Part shown: piece after piece, positions 53,502 through 61,376 of the stretch
Numbering within the stretch: position 1 is the stretch's first letter
Layout: each line of letters starts with the position of its first letter
From: Haloterrigena sp. H1
Lineage (GTDB): Archaea; Halobacteriota; Halobacteria; Halobacteriales; Natrialbaceae
Length of the DNA: 64,000 nucleotides
Assembly: GCF_005938085.1 (NCBI RefSeq)
Contig: NZ_SMZK01000001.1
Location: 744,001-808,000, forward strand
Direction of reading: 5' to 3'
The notes under the pieces: generated by a model
Told to the model about the DNA's origin: nothing
The model's input: only the letters and a program-made list of their open reading frames with translations
Database searches by the model: none
Translations under genes and position numbers: made by a program

Positions 53502-53599
53502 AGGTCTTGAGCGTCTGCTCACTCCGTTCGCAGAACATGGATATCATTCAAAACAGCTCGACGATTGCTACGCTCGCGAACTTGCTCGTGACAGAAATG

Positions 53600-53618
53600 C
53601 GCGGACCGGGATTTGAAC
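53600..53618 (-). repeat. att-like repeat, inner copy (tRNA 3'-end fragment)
   Basis: The sequence cgcggaccgggatttgaac lies 145 bp before the integrase start. It has the form of a tRNA T loop plus acceptor strand (TTCAAATCCCGGTCCGCG), the usual target of archaeal integrases. The 5' parts of a tRNA are missing on the expected side, so this is a junction copy; the intact gene should lie at the other end of the element. Confidence 0.7.
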
Positions 53619-53762
53619 CACGTCGTCGGGTTACACCCGACGCCTACCGACAGCCCGCTACGCGGCCTGTCGCCCGGGCCATGACCGCGGCTCAAACTGT
53701 CACATCGTGCGATGGCGCGCAGTCCACACCACGACCAACAAAAACCCAATCGCACGACACAA

Positions 53763-54776
53763 ATGGAACCCCAACTAGAACCAATCGAACCTGACACCGC
53801 AGTTGAAATGTATCTAACTGACCGCAAGAACGAGCTAGCCAAACAGACGCTCCGGTCACACAAAGGTCGCCTCAAGCCCTTCCGGATTTGGTGTGAAGAT
53901 AACGGCATTAATGACTTAAACGACTTATCCGCAAGAGACACTCGTCGCTACAAAATCTGGCAGTCGGAGTCTATCAACAACGTCACGCTCAAATCCTACA
54001 TGGATACCCTTCGAGTGTTTTTGCGTTGGTCAGCGGACATTGATGCCGTACACCCAGACCTTCCGGAAAAGGTGCAGTCTCCATCGCTGAGACGGGGAGA
54101 GAATGAGAAGACGACTCACATTGACTCAGAGACTGCACAAGATATCCTTGACTATCTACGGAAATACGAATATGCAACGCTCTCGCACGTTGTCTGGGAA
54201 ATCCTATGGCACACAGGGATGCGACGTGGGGCCGCACGGTCGCTGGACGTATCTGACTATCAATCCGAAGACCGGTATCTGGATGTATGCCACCGGCCCG
54301 AGACAGACACTCCGTTGAAGAACAAATATGAAGGAGAACGCCCTGTAGCAATCTCTGAAGCAGTATCTACTGTCATTGACGACTGGGTGGATAATCAGCG
54401 ACCAGATGTGACTGATGATTATGGGCGACAACCGCTACTTGCAACAGATTTTGGAAGGGTTCACGGGCAAACCATCCAGAAATACATCTATATGTGGTCA
54501 ATCCCGTGTGCCATCGGACAGGACTGTCCACACGGGCGTGACCCGGATGATTGTGATGCCACGGTCAATCGCAACGCCGCACACATGTGCCCATCATCTA
54601 TCGCCCCACATGACATCCGTCGGTCGGCAATCACACATGCATTGCGCGAGGATGCACCTGTGACAGCAGTCAGTGACCGTTCTAACGTATCTCCAGATGT
54701 ACTGGATAAGCACTATGACCAAATGACAGCAGAAGAAAAGATGGACAAAAGACGGGGCTACTTCGACAATATCTGA
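53763..54776 (+). CDS. Tyrosine integrase of the mobile element
   Basis: ATG 53763 (MEPQLEPIEPDTAVEMYL) gives 337 residues; an upstream ATG at 53712 is possible. Residues about 10-110 are the SAM-like core-binding domain. The catalytic domain shows LWHTGMRRGAARSLD (first Arg), APHDIRRSAITH (HxxR) and VLDKHYDQMT (the nucleophile Tyr). The insert CAIGQDCPHGRDPDDCDAT with Cys and His residues before the HxxR box resembles a small metal-binding finger seen in haloarchaeal integrases. It lies immediately inside the att-like repeats and should carry out integration and excision. Confidence 0.9.
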   Translation: MEPQLEPIEPDTAVEMYLTDRKNELAKQTLRSHKGRLKPFRIWCEDNGINDLNDLSARDTRRYKIWQSESINNVTLKSYMDTLRVFLRWSADIDAVHPDLPEKVQSPSLRRGENEKTTHIDSETAQDILDYLRKYEYATLSHVVWEILWHTGMRRGAARSLDVSDYQSEDRYLDVCHRPETDTPLKNKYEGERPVAISEAVSTVIDDWVDNQRPDVTDDYGRQPLLATDFGRVHGQTIQKYIYMWSIPCAIGQDCPHGRDPDDCDATVNRNAAHMCPSSIAPHDIRRSAITHALREDAPVTAVSDRSNVSPDVLDKHYDQMTAEEKMDKRRGYFDNI

Positions 54777-54979
54777 AGGCTCACTGGAACACTCAGAGTT
54801 TCACTCGAGGATTGACCCACACACCTCATTCAGACCGCCCGAGCTAATTCATGGGGAGGGTCCATAGAGAAGGGTCGTAGGAATCTGTCACACCTTTTAA
54901 CATAGTTGTTCAGTGATTGTGCCCACAGGGATGTACTAAACACCCTCAGACATTTGCACTTGTCAATAATAGTATAGAT

Positions 54980-55408
54980 ATGAAGAACTATCCAGACAAT
55001 ATCGATGCAAAAAGTGAGGTTTTCATCCGAGCGGTGTACGACCTTGGTGGGGAAGCAACAACGACAGAAATCTATGAAGAGACTGGCATCCCAAAAAACT
55101 CCCGAGACTACCGATTCCAAAAATTGGAAGATATGGGTCTAATCACGGTCGGTAAAGCAGACACCGGGTATGGTAGAAGAAAAGCGCCGAAGGTCGCAAC
55201 ACTAACTGATGAAGGTATTTCGGAAGTTGAATCCCACCCTGTCAGTGATGATGCCCATGATATGTACTTCGACCACAAGCGCGACGAAGTACTGGACGAC
55301 CTCGTTGACCGTGTCGAACGACTAGAAAATATTGTTGACGTTCTGAAAGTGCGAGTCAAGACAATTGAGAACTGGCGTGAAAAGCTGTCAGATACCTTCT
55401 CAGTATAA
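54980..55408 (+). CDS. Winged-helix DNA-binding protein with C-terminal coiled coil
   Basis: ATG 54980 (MKNYPDNIDAK) gives 142 residues. Residues about 20-80 form a winged HTH: GGEATTTEIYEETGIPKNSRDYRFQKLEDMGLI, then a wing with GKADTGYGRRKAPKV. Residues about 100-140 (DDLVDRVERLENIVDVLKVRVKTIENW) have heptad leucine/valine spacing of a coiled coil for dimerisation. It is likely a regulator of the element. The AT-rich 200-bp gap before it holds its promoter (a TTTTAACAT block near 54895). Confidence 0.72.
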   Translation: MKNYPDNIDAKSEVFIRAVYDLGGEATTTEIYEETGIPKNSRDYRFQKLEDMGLITVGKADTGYGRRKAPKVATLTDEGISEVESHPVSDDAHDMYFDHKRDEVLDDLVDRVERLENIVDVLKVRVKTIENWREKLSDTFSV

Positions 55409-55477
55409 CCTATTTTTCGGCTTTGTTCGAGCTAGACTGAGACCCTTCCAATAAGGGGTCTCTGCGTCTTAATCTGT

Positions 55478-55678
55478 ATGTCAAACGCTGACCGCTACGA
55501 CATGATGTTGCGAATCCTTGCCCGACGTGGATATATCACAGCGGGTGATGTCCCATCCCCAGACTACGATGCAGTTCTCGATGAGATGTGCGAGTTAGAT
55601 TGGTTAGAAAAACGTGGAGACCACTACGTTGCAGGAGACCTAGCAATCGAATTCGGATGGGGAGAAGGAGAAGAGTAG
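55478..55678 (+). CDS. Small winged-helix-like protein of the element
   Basis: Sixty-six residues, MSNADRYDMMLRILARRGYITAGDVP followed by DEMCELDWLEKRGDHYVAGDLA, look like a minimal winged helix: helices, a turn and a two-strand wing. No family is recognised. It follows the wHTH gene by 69 bp on the same strand and could be co-expressed with it. The ending GWGEGEE is acidic. A role in copy-number or transcription control is only a guess. Confidence 0.55.
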   Translation: MSNADRYDMMLRILARRGYITAGDVPSPDYDAVLDEMCELDWLEKRGDHYVAGDLAIEFGWGEGEE

Positions 55679-55682
55679 TTGG

Positions 55683-55841
55683 TTATACTGTCAAATCAAT
55701 CTGTGCAGCCCGGATGAACTGTTGCGTGGATTTTCCACACGCATCAGATTCACAGGTGATATGTATCCAATCGTCACCATCCGGTGTCACAGATACTGTG
55801 GTACGGCCACAGACAGGACAGGTGATGTCGTCATCGTACAT
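55683..55841 (-). CDS. Zinc-ribbon miniprotein of the element
   Basis: A 52-residue product (MYDDDITCPVCGRTTV at its start). CPVC and the later pair C-x4-C in ITCESDACG form a zinc ribbon, and a basic helix QQFIRAAQIDL follows. The ATG is the last base of the stop codon of the upstream 93-residue gene (TGATG), so the pair is coupled. The two genes face the plus-strand regulator genes tail to tail. Confidence 0.65.
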   Translation of the reverse strand: MYDDDITCPVCGRTTVSVTPDGDDWIHITCESDACGKSTQQFIRAAQIDLTV

Positions 55842-56122
55842 CAGAAATCACCTGTGTTGAACACACCAACAAAGATTAGACGGGCTGAGTCCCACGAGAG
55901 GGTGTTGTTAAGAACCAACTGGACGAGACACCGAGAGAGGGTTGACGCATCATCATGGTACACACGGTCTGATTCAGCTACCAGCGGTGTCAGTACGTCC
56001 ACTTCTCGGGAGAGGTATACGATATCGTCAGTACGCTCCGGTGCAAGCCCACAGAGGTCTGTTAAGGCGTTTTCGAACCAGAGGAGTTCTACGGCTTTAT
56101 CATTGCAGGGTTTTGGCTGCAT
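55841..56122 (-). CDS. 93-residue protein of the element, unknown function
   Basis: A leaderless gene starting MQPKPCNDKAVELLWFENAL. The protein is mixed helix with several acidic turns and no motif I recognise; SRCLVQLVLNNTLSWDSARL suggests a helical end. The promoter (ACTAAT at 26-31 nt before the ATG) equals that of the gene at 62012, so it belongs to the element's own regulated set. It is the first gene of a two-gene unit with the zinc ribbon. Confidence 0.6.
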   Translation of the reverse strand: MQPKPCNDKAVELLWFENALTDLCGLAPERTDDIVYLSREVDVLTPLVAESDRVYHDDASTLSRCLVQLVLNNTLSWDSARLIFVGVFNTGDF

Positions 56123-56147
56123 ATATCAGATTATGTATGTTTCCCAC

Positions 56148-56153
56148 ATTAGT
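56148..56153 (-). promoter_or_regulatory. Element-type leaderless promoter
   Basis: ACTAAT on the minus strand lies 26-31 nt before ATG 56122, and CTGATAT touches the ATG. Both the spacing and the two boxes recur in front of the gene starting at 62251. Confidence 0.6.
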
Positions 56154-56225
56154 GTTACTTCGATTAGGTTTTCAGCGGGAGGTGGTGAAGTAATGAAGTA
56201 AGTGTCCACAGTTACGGTGTGTTTT

Positions 56226-56496
56226 CGGCTTGTTTACACTTCAAAAACGCAAGACGGAACGGCTTGTTTACACTTTTTACACCAAAATGAAGGTAGGGGA
56301 GTATGTGTATAGACAAATCACGAAGAGAAGAAAGAAGTCTCTCGTATAACCCCTACCCTAGATTTAGTGTAAAAAGTGTAAAGTCAAAATCTAAATTACA
56401 ATCATAGATGCTCTCCCTTGTGAACTCGTCACTTTAGAAATATGTGATGAGTGTAAAATGGGTGTAAAACAGGTGTGAAATCTTTACACTTACACC
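56226..56496. repeat. Iteron-like region, candidate replication origin
   Basis: This AT-rich 270-bp stretch without a gene is full of one motif, GTGTAAA or its complement TTTACAC. CGGCTTGTTTACACTT occurs exactly twice (56226-56241 and 56260-56275). TTTACACTTTTTACACC (56267-56283) is an inverted copy of AGTGTAAAAAGTGTAAA (56366-56382). GTGTAAAA-like units stand at 56451, 56462 and 56473, one every 11 bp, followed by the complement at 56483-56496. Such ordered repeats beside a replication gene usually bind the initiator. The alternative is a control region for the neighbouring genes. Confidence 0.7.
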
Positions 56497-56570
56497 AGTA
56501 CTTCACTACTTCAGAGCGGGTGGTTATTCAAGAGGAAGTTAATTACCAATCTAAAAAGAGGACTATCCTG

Positions 56571-59276
56571 TTAGTGAGCGAGAATCATTCGGTCAAAGCC
56601 ATCAACCTGTTCTTCCAGAGCGTATGTATCGATGGCCACACACCGATTCATCCCTGTCGTGTTCTTTGACACGTCGATGACGTAGGAGTTGTTCTCGTCT
56701 GCCATGTCGCCCATACGTGATTTGTAGTCCTTCGGGGTGTTCAACAAGTCATACCCAGTCAGACCGTGTTCACGGACGTACTTTGATACTGCGTGGTGGG
56801 CACGTTCCATTTTGATGCGGAGTTCCTCGTTTGGGTCCCCCTCGTGGACGATGGCGATATCTTGCCCCCAGACGAGCGCTCCGTCTTGGATGGCGTTACC
56901 TAGAAGACCCATAAACTCGTCCACGTGGGACATCCGGTTGTCTTCTCCCATCGACCGAGCGATGTATAGGATAGCAGCGTCAATGTCTTCGTTCGTAACG
57001 TGGCTGAGGTCGGCTCCCATCGTGTTCCCGAAGTGCTGGAACAGGACCATCCCAAACTTAACCATTTGCAAACCTTGCTGTTCAAGGTCCCCGACTCCGC
57101 CGATTCCTGCATCGCTAAGCAGGTTGTGAATATGGGACTTCGCCTCATTCCAGACTCCCTTGGCTTCGTCCTCATCCATCTGCATCACATACTGGTGGAC
57201 GGCCTTAGCGTGGTTTTGGAGGTCAAGACCTTCGCAGTAGTGAACACCTGAACCATCCTCGTAAGAGTCACCAACCATTTCCGCGAACGCTCGGTCACAG
57301 GCGGGGTTATTGGTGGTTGTCTTTCGGAACTGGGTTCGAATCGTCCGTCGCTCTTCGGCGGCTCCCTGAATTGACTGCTCGCCCGAGATGAGGATAGGAG
57401 CAGTCATACGGTACGTGGTTACGGTCTGGTCGGCGTTCCCCCGACTCTCGTCGGCTCCCCGGGTCGTCCGTCGGAGCAGGTCTTGGAACGCATCCTGTTT
57501 GTATTGGGATAGTTCAGAGGGCTTGTATTCGTCGTACCAGACGGGGATATTCGTCGTACTGCTCAGGAGCTTAATCTGGGCGAATTTAGTTGCCTTCGGG
57601 GAGTGTGGGCTCCCGTCTAATCCCATCATCTTGTGGAGAATTTCGAGACTCCCGGACTTGCCTGCACCTGTATCACCATCGACGCCTAGCATCGGCATCT
57701 GCCCTGTCCACTCCCGAATCCAGTGAGTGACGAGAGTTGAGTAGTACCAGCCGATGACAGGATACCATCGCTCAGTATCCCGCACCTGTGGAAGCCACTC
57801 GCAGATGCGGGCAACTTCCTCTTCATCGAACTCACCGTCATCTCTGAGAGCCCACTTCTCTTCGACCTGCGCACCGGAGTCGATGTAGCGATGCGTAGGG
57901 TTATCCAGTTCCCAGTCTTCTCCGAATACGCCGTTCGGTGTGACTAGTTCGCCATCATGGATTCCAATCTTCCGAGTACCTACACGTTCAGGTGCGTCTG
58001 TCTGCAAAATTTGTAATCTCAGTGCGTTCAAGTCCTGTGTTTTACCGTCAAACGTTGTCGTACGCCCTGTACAGACTGTGTCCTTGAATTTTCGAACGTC
58101 GTTAAACACACTAGGTGTGAATGCCACGTCGTACGGTTGTTCGGCAGCAGAGGCAGGGACAACTGTAGCGTCGATTAGCATTTCATCGTTGTCCGGGTCG
58201 TCCAAGTATGCGTTCACATCCACTGTGAACGTCGTGATTGGGTTCCAGTATTGGTCCCCGTTTTTGTCGTTCTCCCACGTCCCGTATCCACCATCCTTCT
58301 CTCTGATGGGCGAGTAGAGGTGACCTTCTTCAGGTTCTTCTGGGGGTTCGTACACCTCGGAACAGTTGGCAATGGCGTTCGAGATGGTGCGTTCGCCGTA
58401 GGTCTTGTCACCTCGGTCTTCATCCCATTTGTCCCGGATGAGGCCCGACCGTCGGAACAGGTCGTCCATTCGGGAAGCGTCCTTCCCCGTCCAGAAGGCG
58501 AGGTGGTTGCATAGTGCCATATCCGCCTCGGACTGGCTTTCGTAGCCGCTGAAGTTACCGTTCCAGAGAGCGTCGAAGTCCTGCCCGTTCTTGGCGTTCT
58601 TCGCCTTCTCGATGATATCATCATCTTCAAGGTCAACGGGTTGCGCATCTGTCTCAGTGGTCTTCGATTCAGATGTGGGTTCTGGGTCGTCTTCCGCAAT
58701 GTGTTCGTTATAGACCTGCTTGATGCGGTCGTTAGCAGGCTTCACGTCCATTCCCGTACCATCCACATGGTCGAACGTGACGGTGAAGAATCGACCTTCT
58801 TCGTACATTTCAATGTGACCTTCTTCTCCGTCAATCCCGGACCGGGTCTTGTCACCGGGCAGGAAGCCGATAGCGTACCCGTGGAAACCTGTACCAGATG
58901 GGCTGTATTCCCATGGAATGTCGTTCAGGTCGTTGATGATGTCCTGCGCCCACGCAGCGGTTTCGCCCGTTTCGGGGTCGTGGCAGTCGTCAAGGTCAAT
59001 ACCGACGATTACGTCATCAGCATCGAAGACGAACCCGATACCGTCTGTGTTCCCACTGTTTTTGTGGTAGTCACGTGCAGTTTCATAGTCTCTCCACGTG
59101 TCGGGGTCAGTGCTGGATGCGTACTGGTGGTCGTTCCAGTCGCTATATGGTTTGATAGGCGTCTTCGTCGTGTCACCGTCACGCTCCTCGAATTTCCAGC
59201 AAATCCAGTTCTGTCGCTGTTTGAGCGTTTGAATGAAGTCAGTCTGTGTGTCTCCAGAGGTTGCGTCTGCACTCAT
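56571..59276 (-). CDS. Primase-polymerase/helicase of the phage NrS-1 polymerase type
   Basis: A 901-residue replication protein. Residues about 15-175 are an archaeo-eukaryotic primase-like domain: VGIDLDD (metal-binding Asp94 and Asp96), SPSGTGFH (the SGxGxH motif, His132) and GRFFTVTFDH. Residues about 220-305 (DALWNGNF, SEADMALCNHLAFWTGKD, DKTYGERTISNAI) match the helix-bundle domain of NrS-1 polymerase. From about 500 a P-loop ATPase follows with Walker A GDTGAGKSGS (residues 534-543), VWYDEYKPSEL as a Walker B-like strand, and TAPILISGEQ as sensor. It probably primes, copies and unwinds the element's DNA. A strong ribosome site, GGAGGTGA, precedes the start. Confidence 0.83.
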   Translation of the reverse strand: MSADATSGDTQTDFIQTLKQRQNWICWKFEERDGDTTKTPIKPYSDWNDHQYASSTDPDTWRDYETARDYHKNSGNTDGIGFVFDADDVIVGIDLDDCHDPETGETAAWAQDIINDLNDIPWEYSPSGTGFHGYAIGFLPGDKTRSGIDGEEGHIEMYEEGRFFTVTFDHVDGTGMDVKPANDRIKQVYNEHIAEDDPEPTSESKTTETDAQPVDLEDDDIIEKAKNAKNGQDFDALWNGNFSGYESQSEADMALCNHLAFWTGKDASRMDDLFRRSGLIRDKWDEDRGDKTYGERTISNAIANCSEVYEPPEEPEEGHLYSPIREKDGGYGTWENDKNGDQYWNPITTFTVDVNAYLDDPDNDEMLIDATVVPASAAEQPYDVAFTPSVFNDVRKFKDTVCTGRTTTFDGKTQDLNALRLQILQTDAPERVGTRKIGIHDGELVTPNGVFGEDWELDNPTHRYIDSGAQVEEKWALRDDGEFDEEEVARICEWLPQVRDTERWYPVIGWYYSTLVTHWIREWTGQMPMLGVDGDTGAGKSGSLEILHKMMGLDGSPHSPKATKFAQIKLLSSTTNIPVWYDEYKPSELSQYKQDAFQDLLRRTTRGADESRGNADQTVTTYRMTAPILISGEQSIQGAAEERRTIRTQFRKTTTNNPACDRAFAEMVGDSYEDGSGVHYCEGLDLQNHAKAVHQYVMQMDEDEAKGVWNEAKSHIHNLLSDAGIGGVGDLEQQGLQMVKFGMVLFQHFGNTMGADLSHVTNEDIDAAILYIARSMGEDNRMSHVDEFMGLLGNAIQDGALVWGQDIAIVHEGDPNEELRIKMERAHHAVSKYVREHGLTGYDLLNTPKDYKSRMGDMADENNSYVIDVSKNTTGMNRCVAIDTYALEEQVDGFDRMILAH

Positions 59277-59440
59277 GCAGCATCACGAGTGTCACCTCCA
59301 TTGATGCCGACAAGGTTAGCGTACGTTACCACTATTGATGCAGGGTTTTTGGCTAGCATCGTATCAAGGATTTTAGTGTATTACCCTATATATTTTCCTA
59401 CGATTGATAATACTTCAAAACGTCAATACATTAATAGGGT

Positions 59441-59519
59441 CTCGGTTCGTAGAACCGAGTATCCAACAGGTTTCCTCGCAGGGTTTCCCTGTTGGGGGGC
59501 GCACGAGGTTTATCGTGCG
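59441..59519. ncRNA. Three consecutive stem-loops, possible structured RNA
   Basis: Within 80 bp there are three perfect stems: CTCGGTTC/GAACCGAG (59441-59459, 3-nt loop), CCAACAGG/CCTGTTGG (59463-59495, 17-nt loop) and CGCACGA/TCGTGCG (59500-59519, 6-nt loop). They are GC-rich islands in an AT-rich gap upstream of the primase gene, with no reading frame that explains them. They could be a small regulatory RNA, a control element of the replication gene or a single-strand origin. Confidence 0.5.
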
Positions 59520-59600
59520 TCTTCGTTCAACACATCATAGCGATGCATCTCTGTCGTTCTTTGGTACTGTGTTTGAATACCACTCACTCTGGAAAATCTC

Positions 59601-59768
59601 TTGAACAAGAATGAAATCGAAGACGACGAAAACCGAGTGCGTATTGAATCAGCAATCGCACACGGACAGATGCAGTATCGCTTGGATGTTGGGTTGTCTG
59701 TTCTGTGCTATATTATGTGCGACTCCCTTTCAGAGTGGGTCACCGCACGATTGTATCAACACAGATAA
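59601..59768 (+). CDS. Possible 55-residue protein with TTG start
   Basis: From TTG 59601 the frame reads NKNEIEDDENRVRIESAIAH and then LDVGLSVLCYIMCDSLSEWV, an acidic head plus a hydrophobic helix, and stops at 59768. The composition looks protein-like and better than the competing Cys/Thr-rich frame from ATG 59611. However, TTG starts are rare and no clear ribosome site is seen. It is offered as a weak candidate. Confidence 0.3.
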   Translation: MNKNEIEDDENRVRIESAIAHGQMQYRLDVGLSVLCYIMCDSLSEWVTARLYQHR

Positions 59769-59785
59769 CCCGTATAAGCGGGGTC

Positions 59786-59947
59786 TCAGTTTACTGGGCT
59801 AAGCTCATACTTTTGCCCACACTCGCTGCACTTGATTTCTCCTTGGTCACCAATATCTATCCGGGTCGTCACAATCTGGCCGCCGCAATCACAGGTCGTG
59901 AACAGCGAACGATTCCGGCTAGAATCTAGTTGGTCTGTATCCGGCAT
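59786..59947 (-). CDS. Zinc-ribbon miniprotein of the element
   Basis: ATG 59947 starts a 53-residue protein (MPDTDQLDSSRNRSLFTTC). CDC near residue 19 and CSEC near residue 40 are the zinc ligands, with the strand QIVTTRIDIGDQGEIK between them. It is divergent from the gene at 60149; the spaced TGTACG repeats between them may control both. The function is unknown. Confidence 0.6.
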   Translation of the reverse strand: MPDTDQLDSSRNRSLFTTCDCGGQIVTTRIDIGDQGEIKCSECGQKYELSPVN

Positions 59948-60002
59948 CGATATCCCAATCACAGTGGCGTACCAAAAAACTATCGTACATCTGATATTTG
60001 TA

Positions 60003-60038
60003 TGTACGCACTGGTGTACGTATCTATGTACGTACGCA
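60003..60038. promoter_or_regulatory. Helically phased TGTACGYA repeats (operator candidate)
   Basis: TGTACGCA at 60003, TGTACGTA at 60015 and TGTACGTA at 60027 follow at exact 12-bp steps, ending in a further TACGCA (60033-60038). They lie in the 200-bp gap between two divergent small genes. The spacing close to one helical turn suggests cooperative binding of a regulator. Confidence 0.55.
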
Positions 60039-60148
60039 AGTTCGGCTATGCAAAAGCGGTCTGAATGAGGTGTGGAGGGAGAGTACGTATCGTGAGCTTA
60101 CGTTGCATTATCCTAACATCTATCCTACTTCGACGCTATCCCGATACT

Positions 60149-60391
60149 ATGGAAATCGATTTTGAGAATGAGGGCGGGTGCGTAGATATGGCAACGGGGA
60201 CTGATGCACGGACGAAGCTGGAAATATTCCGCACACACCCGGGGCAAATCCGCCTCGCACTCGAATCGCAGTCAGGTCACGGCGAGATGTCATTGGGCGT
60301 CGGTCTGACCGCTGACGAAGCGCACACTGTTGGTGAACATCTCATTGAGTTAGCAGAAGAACTGGAAGAAGAGAGTGAAGAGGAGGAGTAG
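60149..60391 (+). CDS. 80-residue acidic protein of the element
   Basis: ATG 60149 (MEIDFENEGGCVDM) gives 80 residues. The middle reads as beta strands (KLEIFRTHPGQIRLALESQ and GEMSLGVGLTADEAHTVGEHL), and the end is a Glu-rich helix, ELAEELEEESEEEE. No family is recognised. It converges with the second recombinase gene, with a 2-bp gap. The acidic tail could mimic DNA or simply be a salt adaptation. Confidence 0.6.
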   Translation: MEIDFENEGGCVDMATGTDARTKLEIFRTHPGQIRLALESQSGHGEMSLGVGLTADEAHTVGEHLIELAEELEEESEEEE

Positions 60392-60393
60392 TC

Positions 60394-61005
60394 TCAGGCG
60401 AGTCCTGCGTCGTGCATCAGTTCAGCGGCTAGGTCGTCTGGTTCACGCCCCAAGTAGTTCTTCCTGAACGTCTCGGCGTCGGACCATCCTCCCCAGCGTC
60501 GCACAAGGTCAAGTGCCACCGGGGAGGCGAACAGTTTGTAGTACGTGGAAGTTGCCCAGCTTCGTCTGAGGTCGTGACAGCTCACCTCTCGCCAGTCATC
60601 GTCCCCGGTATCATCGGCAATCGCTTCGCACGCTTCGTCAACCCACCGACTGAGCGTCTTGGTCGTCACGTTCACAACAGGTTCGTCTGCACGACCGCCG
60701 CGCGCCCCCTGTGCGGATGATAGTGCGTATATTAGTGTCTTCAACCGCTCGCTGATTGGACACTCTCGGTAGCCAGTCTTCGACTCCCAGATACGCAGCT
60801 TGTACGCTTCCTCATCGGAATCAAGTTCCCGCACGTCCTGCTTCGCAACACGTGTGACTTCATCGGAGCGAAGCCCAGAGAGCATCAGGCGGATGGCCAC
60901 GTCCCGCTCAAGGTTGTCCGCGTAGTGTCCCTTGAGGAGGTCTTGTTCAGACTCGGAGAGCCAGCAGCGGAACTCGTCCGCCTTTTCCATCGGTTCAATT
61001 TGCAT
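60394..61005 (-). CDS. Short tyrosine recombinase, catalytic domain only
   Basis: A 203-residue protein containing a tyrosine-recombinase catalytic domain: MLSGLRSDEVTRVA (first Arg), SCHDLRRSWATST (HxxR), VRRWGGWSDAETFRKNYLG (His/Trp position and the nucleophile Tyr). The usual N-terminal core-binding domain is missing, as in some haloarchaeal virus recombinases. It overlaps the membrane-protein gene upstream by one base and is the last gene of a minus-strand train. It may act as an excision or inversion partner for the integrase at 53763. Confidence 0.82.
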   Translation of the reverse strand: MQIEPMEKADEFRCWLSESEQDLLKGHYADNLERDVAIRLMLSGLRSDEVTRVAKQDVRELDSDEEAYKLRIWESKTGYRECPISERLKTLIYALSSAQGARGGRADEPVVNVTTKTLSRWVDEACEAIADDTGDDDWREVSCHDLRRSWATSTYYKLFASPVALDLVRRWGGWSDAETFRKNYLGREPDDLAAELMHDAGLA

Positions 61006-61376
61006 CAGGCATCACCTTCGAAACCGTTGAGGAGCCAGTCAATCGGCTTGTACACGAGTTCTATCACCCAAGCGATGGCTGCTATCGGGAGGATGAGGAA
61101 CAGGACTGCAAGTACGAACGTCCCTTTGAGGAACAGTAGAATTACCCGGTCGGACGCACGGCTCCAGTACCCACGTTCGTCGGCAGGCTCAGTAGATTGA
61201 TTCGCTTGTACCCAGTTCTCTATGGCCTCTATCGGAGTATCCCCACTTCCAACTGGGGAACCAACATCCTCAGTCATAGCGAGCCAATCGTCGAATCCGG
61301 AATCGGTCTCATAGACTCGGAGAGTCATCTTGTCTGAGGGGCGGAGTGTCAGTCTAGGAGGGCTGTCTTTGGTCAT
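61005..61376 (-). CDS. Membrane protein coupled to the short recombinase
   Basis: A 123-residue protein. The N-terminal 70 residues are soluble (RPSDKMTLRVYETDSGFDDW, ENWVQANQSTEPADERG). Then come a helix VILLFLKGTFVLAVLFLILPIAAIAWVIELVY, long enough for one or two passes, and a short tail. Its stop and the next start share one base, and the ribosome site GAAGGTGAT lies inside its last codons. No family is recognised; it could anchor a complex or be a virus-like membrane protein. Confidence 0.6.
   Translation of the reverse strand: MTKDSPPRLTLRPSDKMTLRVYETDSGFDDWLAMTEDVGSPVGSGDTPIEAIENWVQANQSTEPADERGYWSRASDRVILLFLKGTFVLAVLFLILPIAAIAWVIELVYKPIDWLLNGFEGDA

Noticed and set aside
53600..53700. 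Possible complete tRNA at the element boundary
   Set aside because: Only the T loop and 3' acceptor strand are present. No 5' acceptor strand, D arm or anticodon arm can be paired on the minus strand, so it was recorded as an att-like fragment.
59611..59802. A 63-codon plus-strand frame (Cys/Thr-rich) after the stem-loops
   Set aside because: Its composition is unlike the other proteins of the element, and a competing frame from TTG 59601 looks more protein-like; neither is strong.
60003..60038. Short regularly spaced repeats as a CRISPR array
   Set aside because: The repeats are 8 bp with 4-bp gaps, far too short for CRISPR, and no cas gene is in the window.
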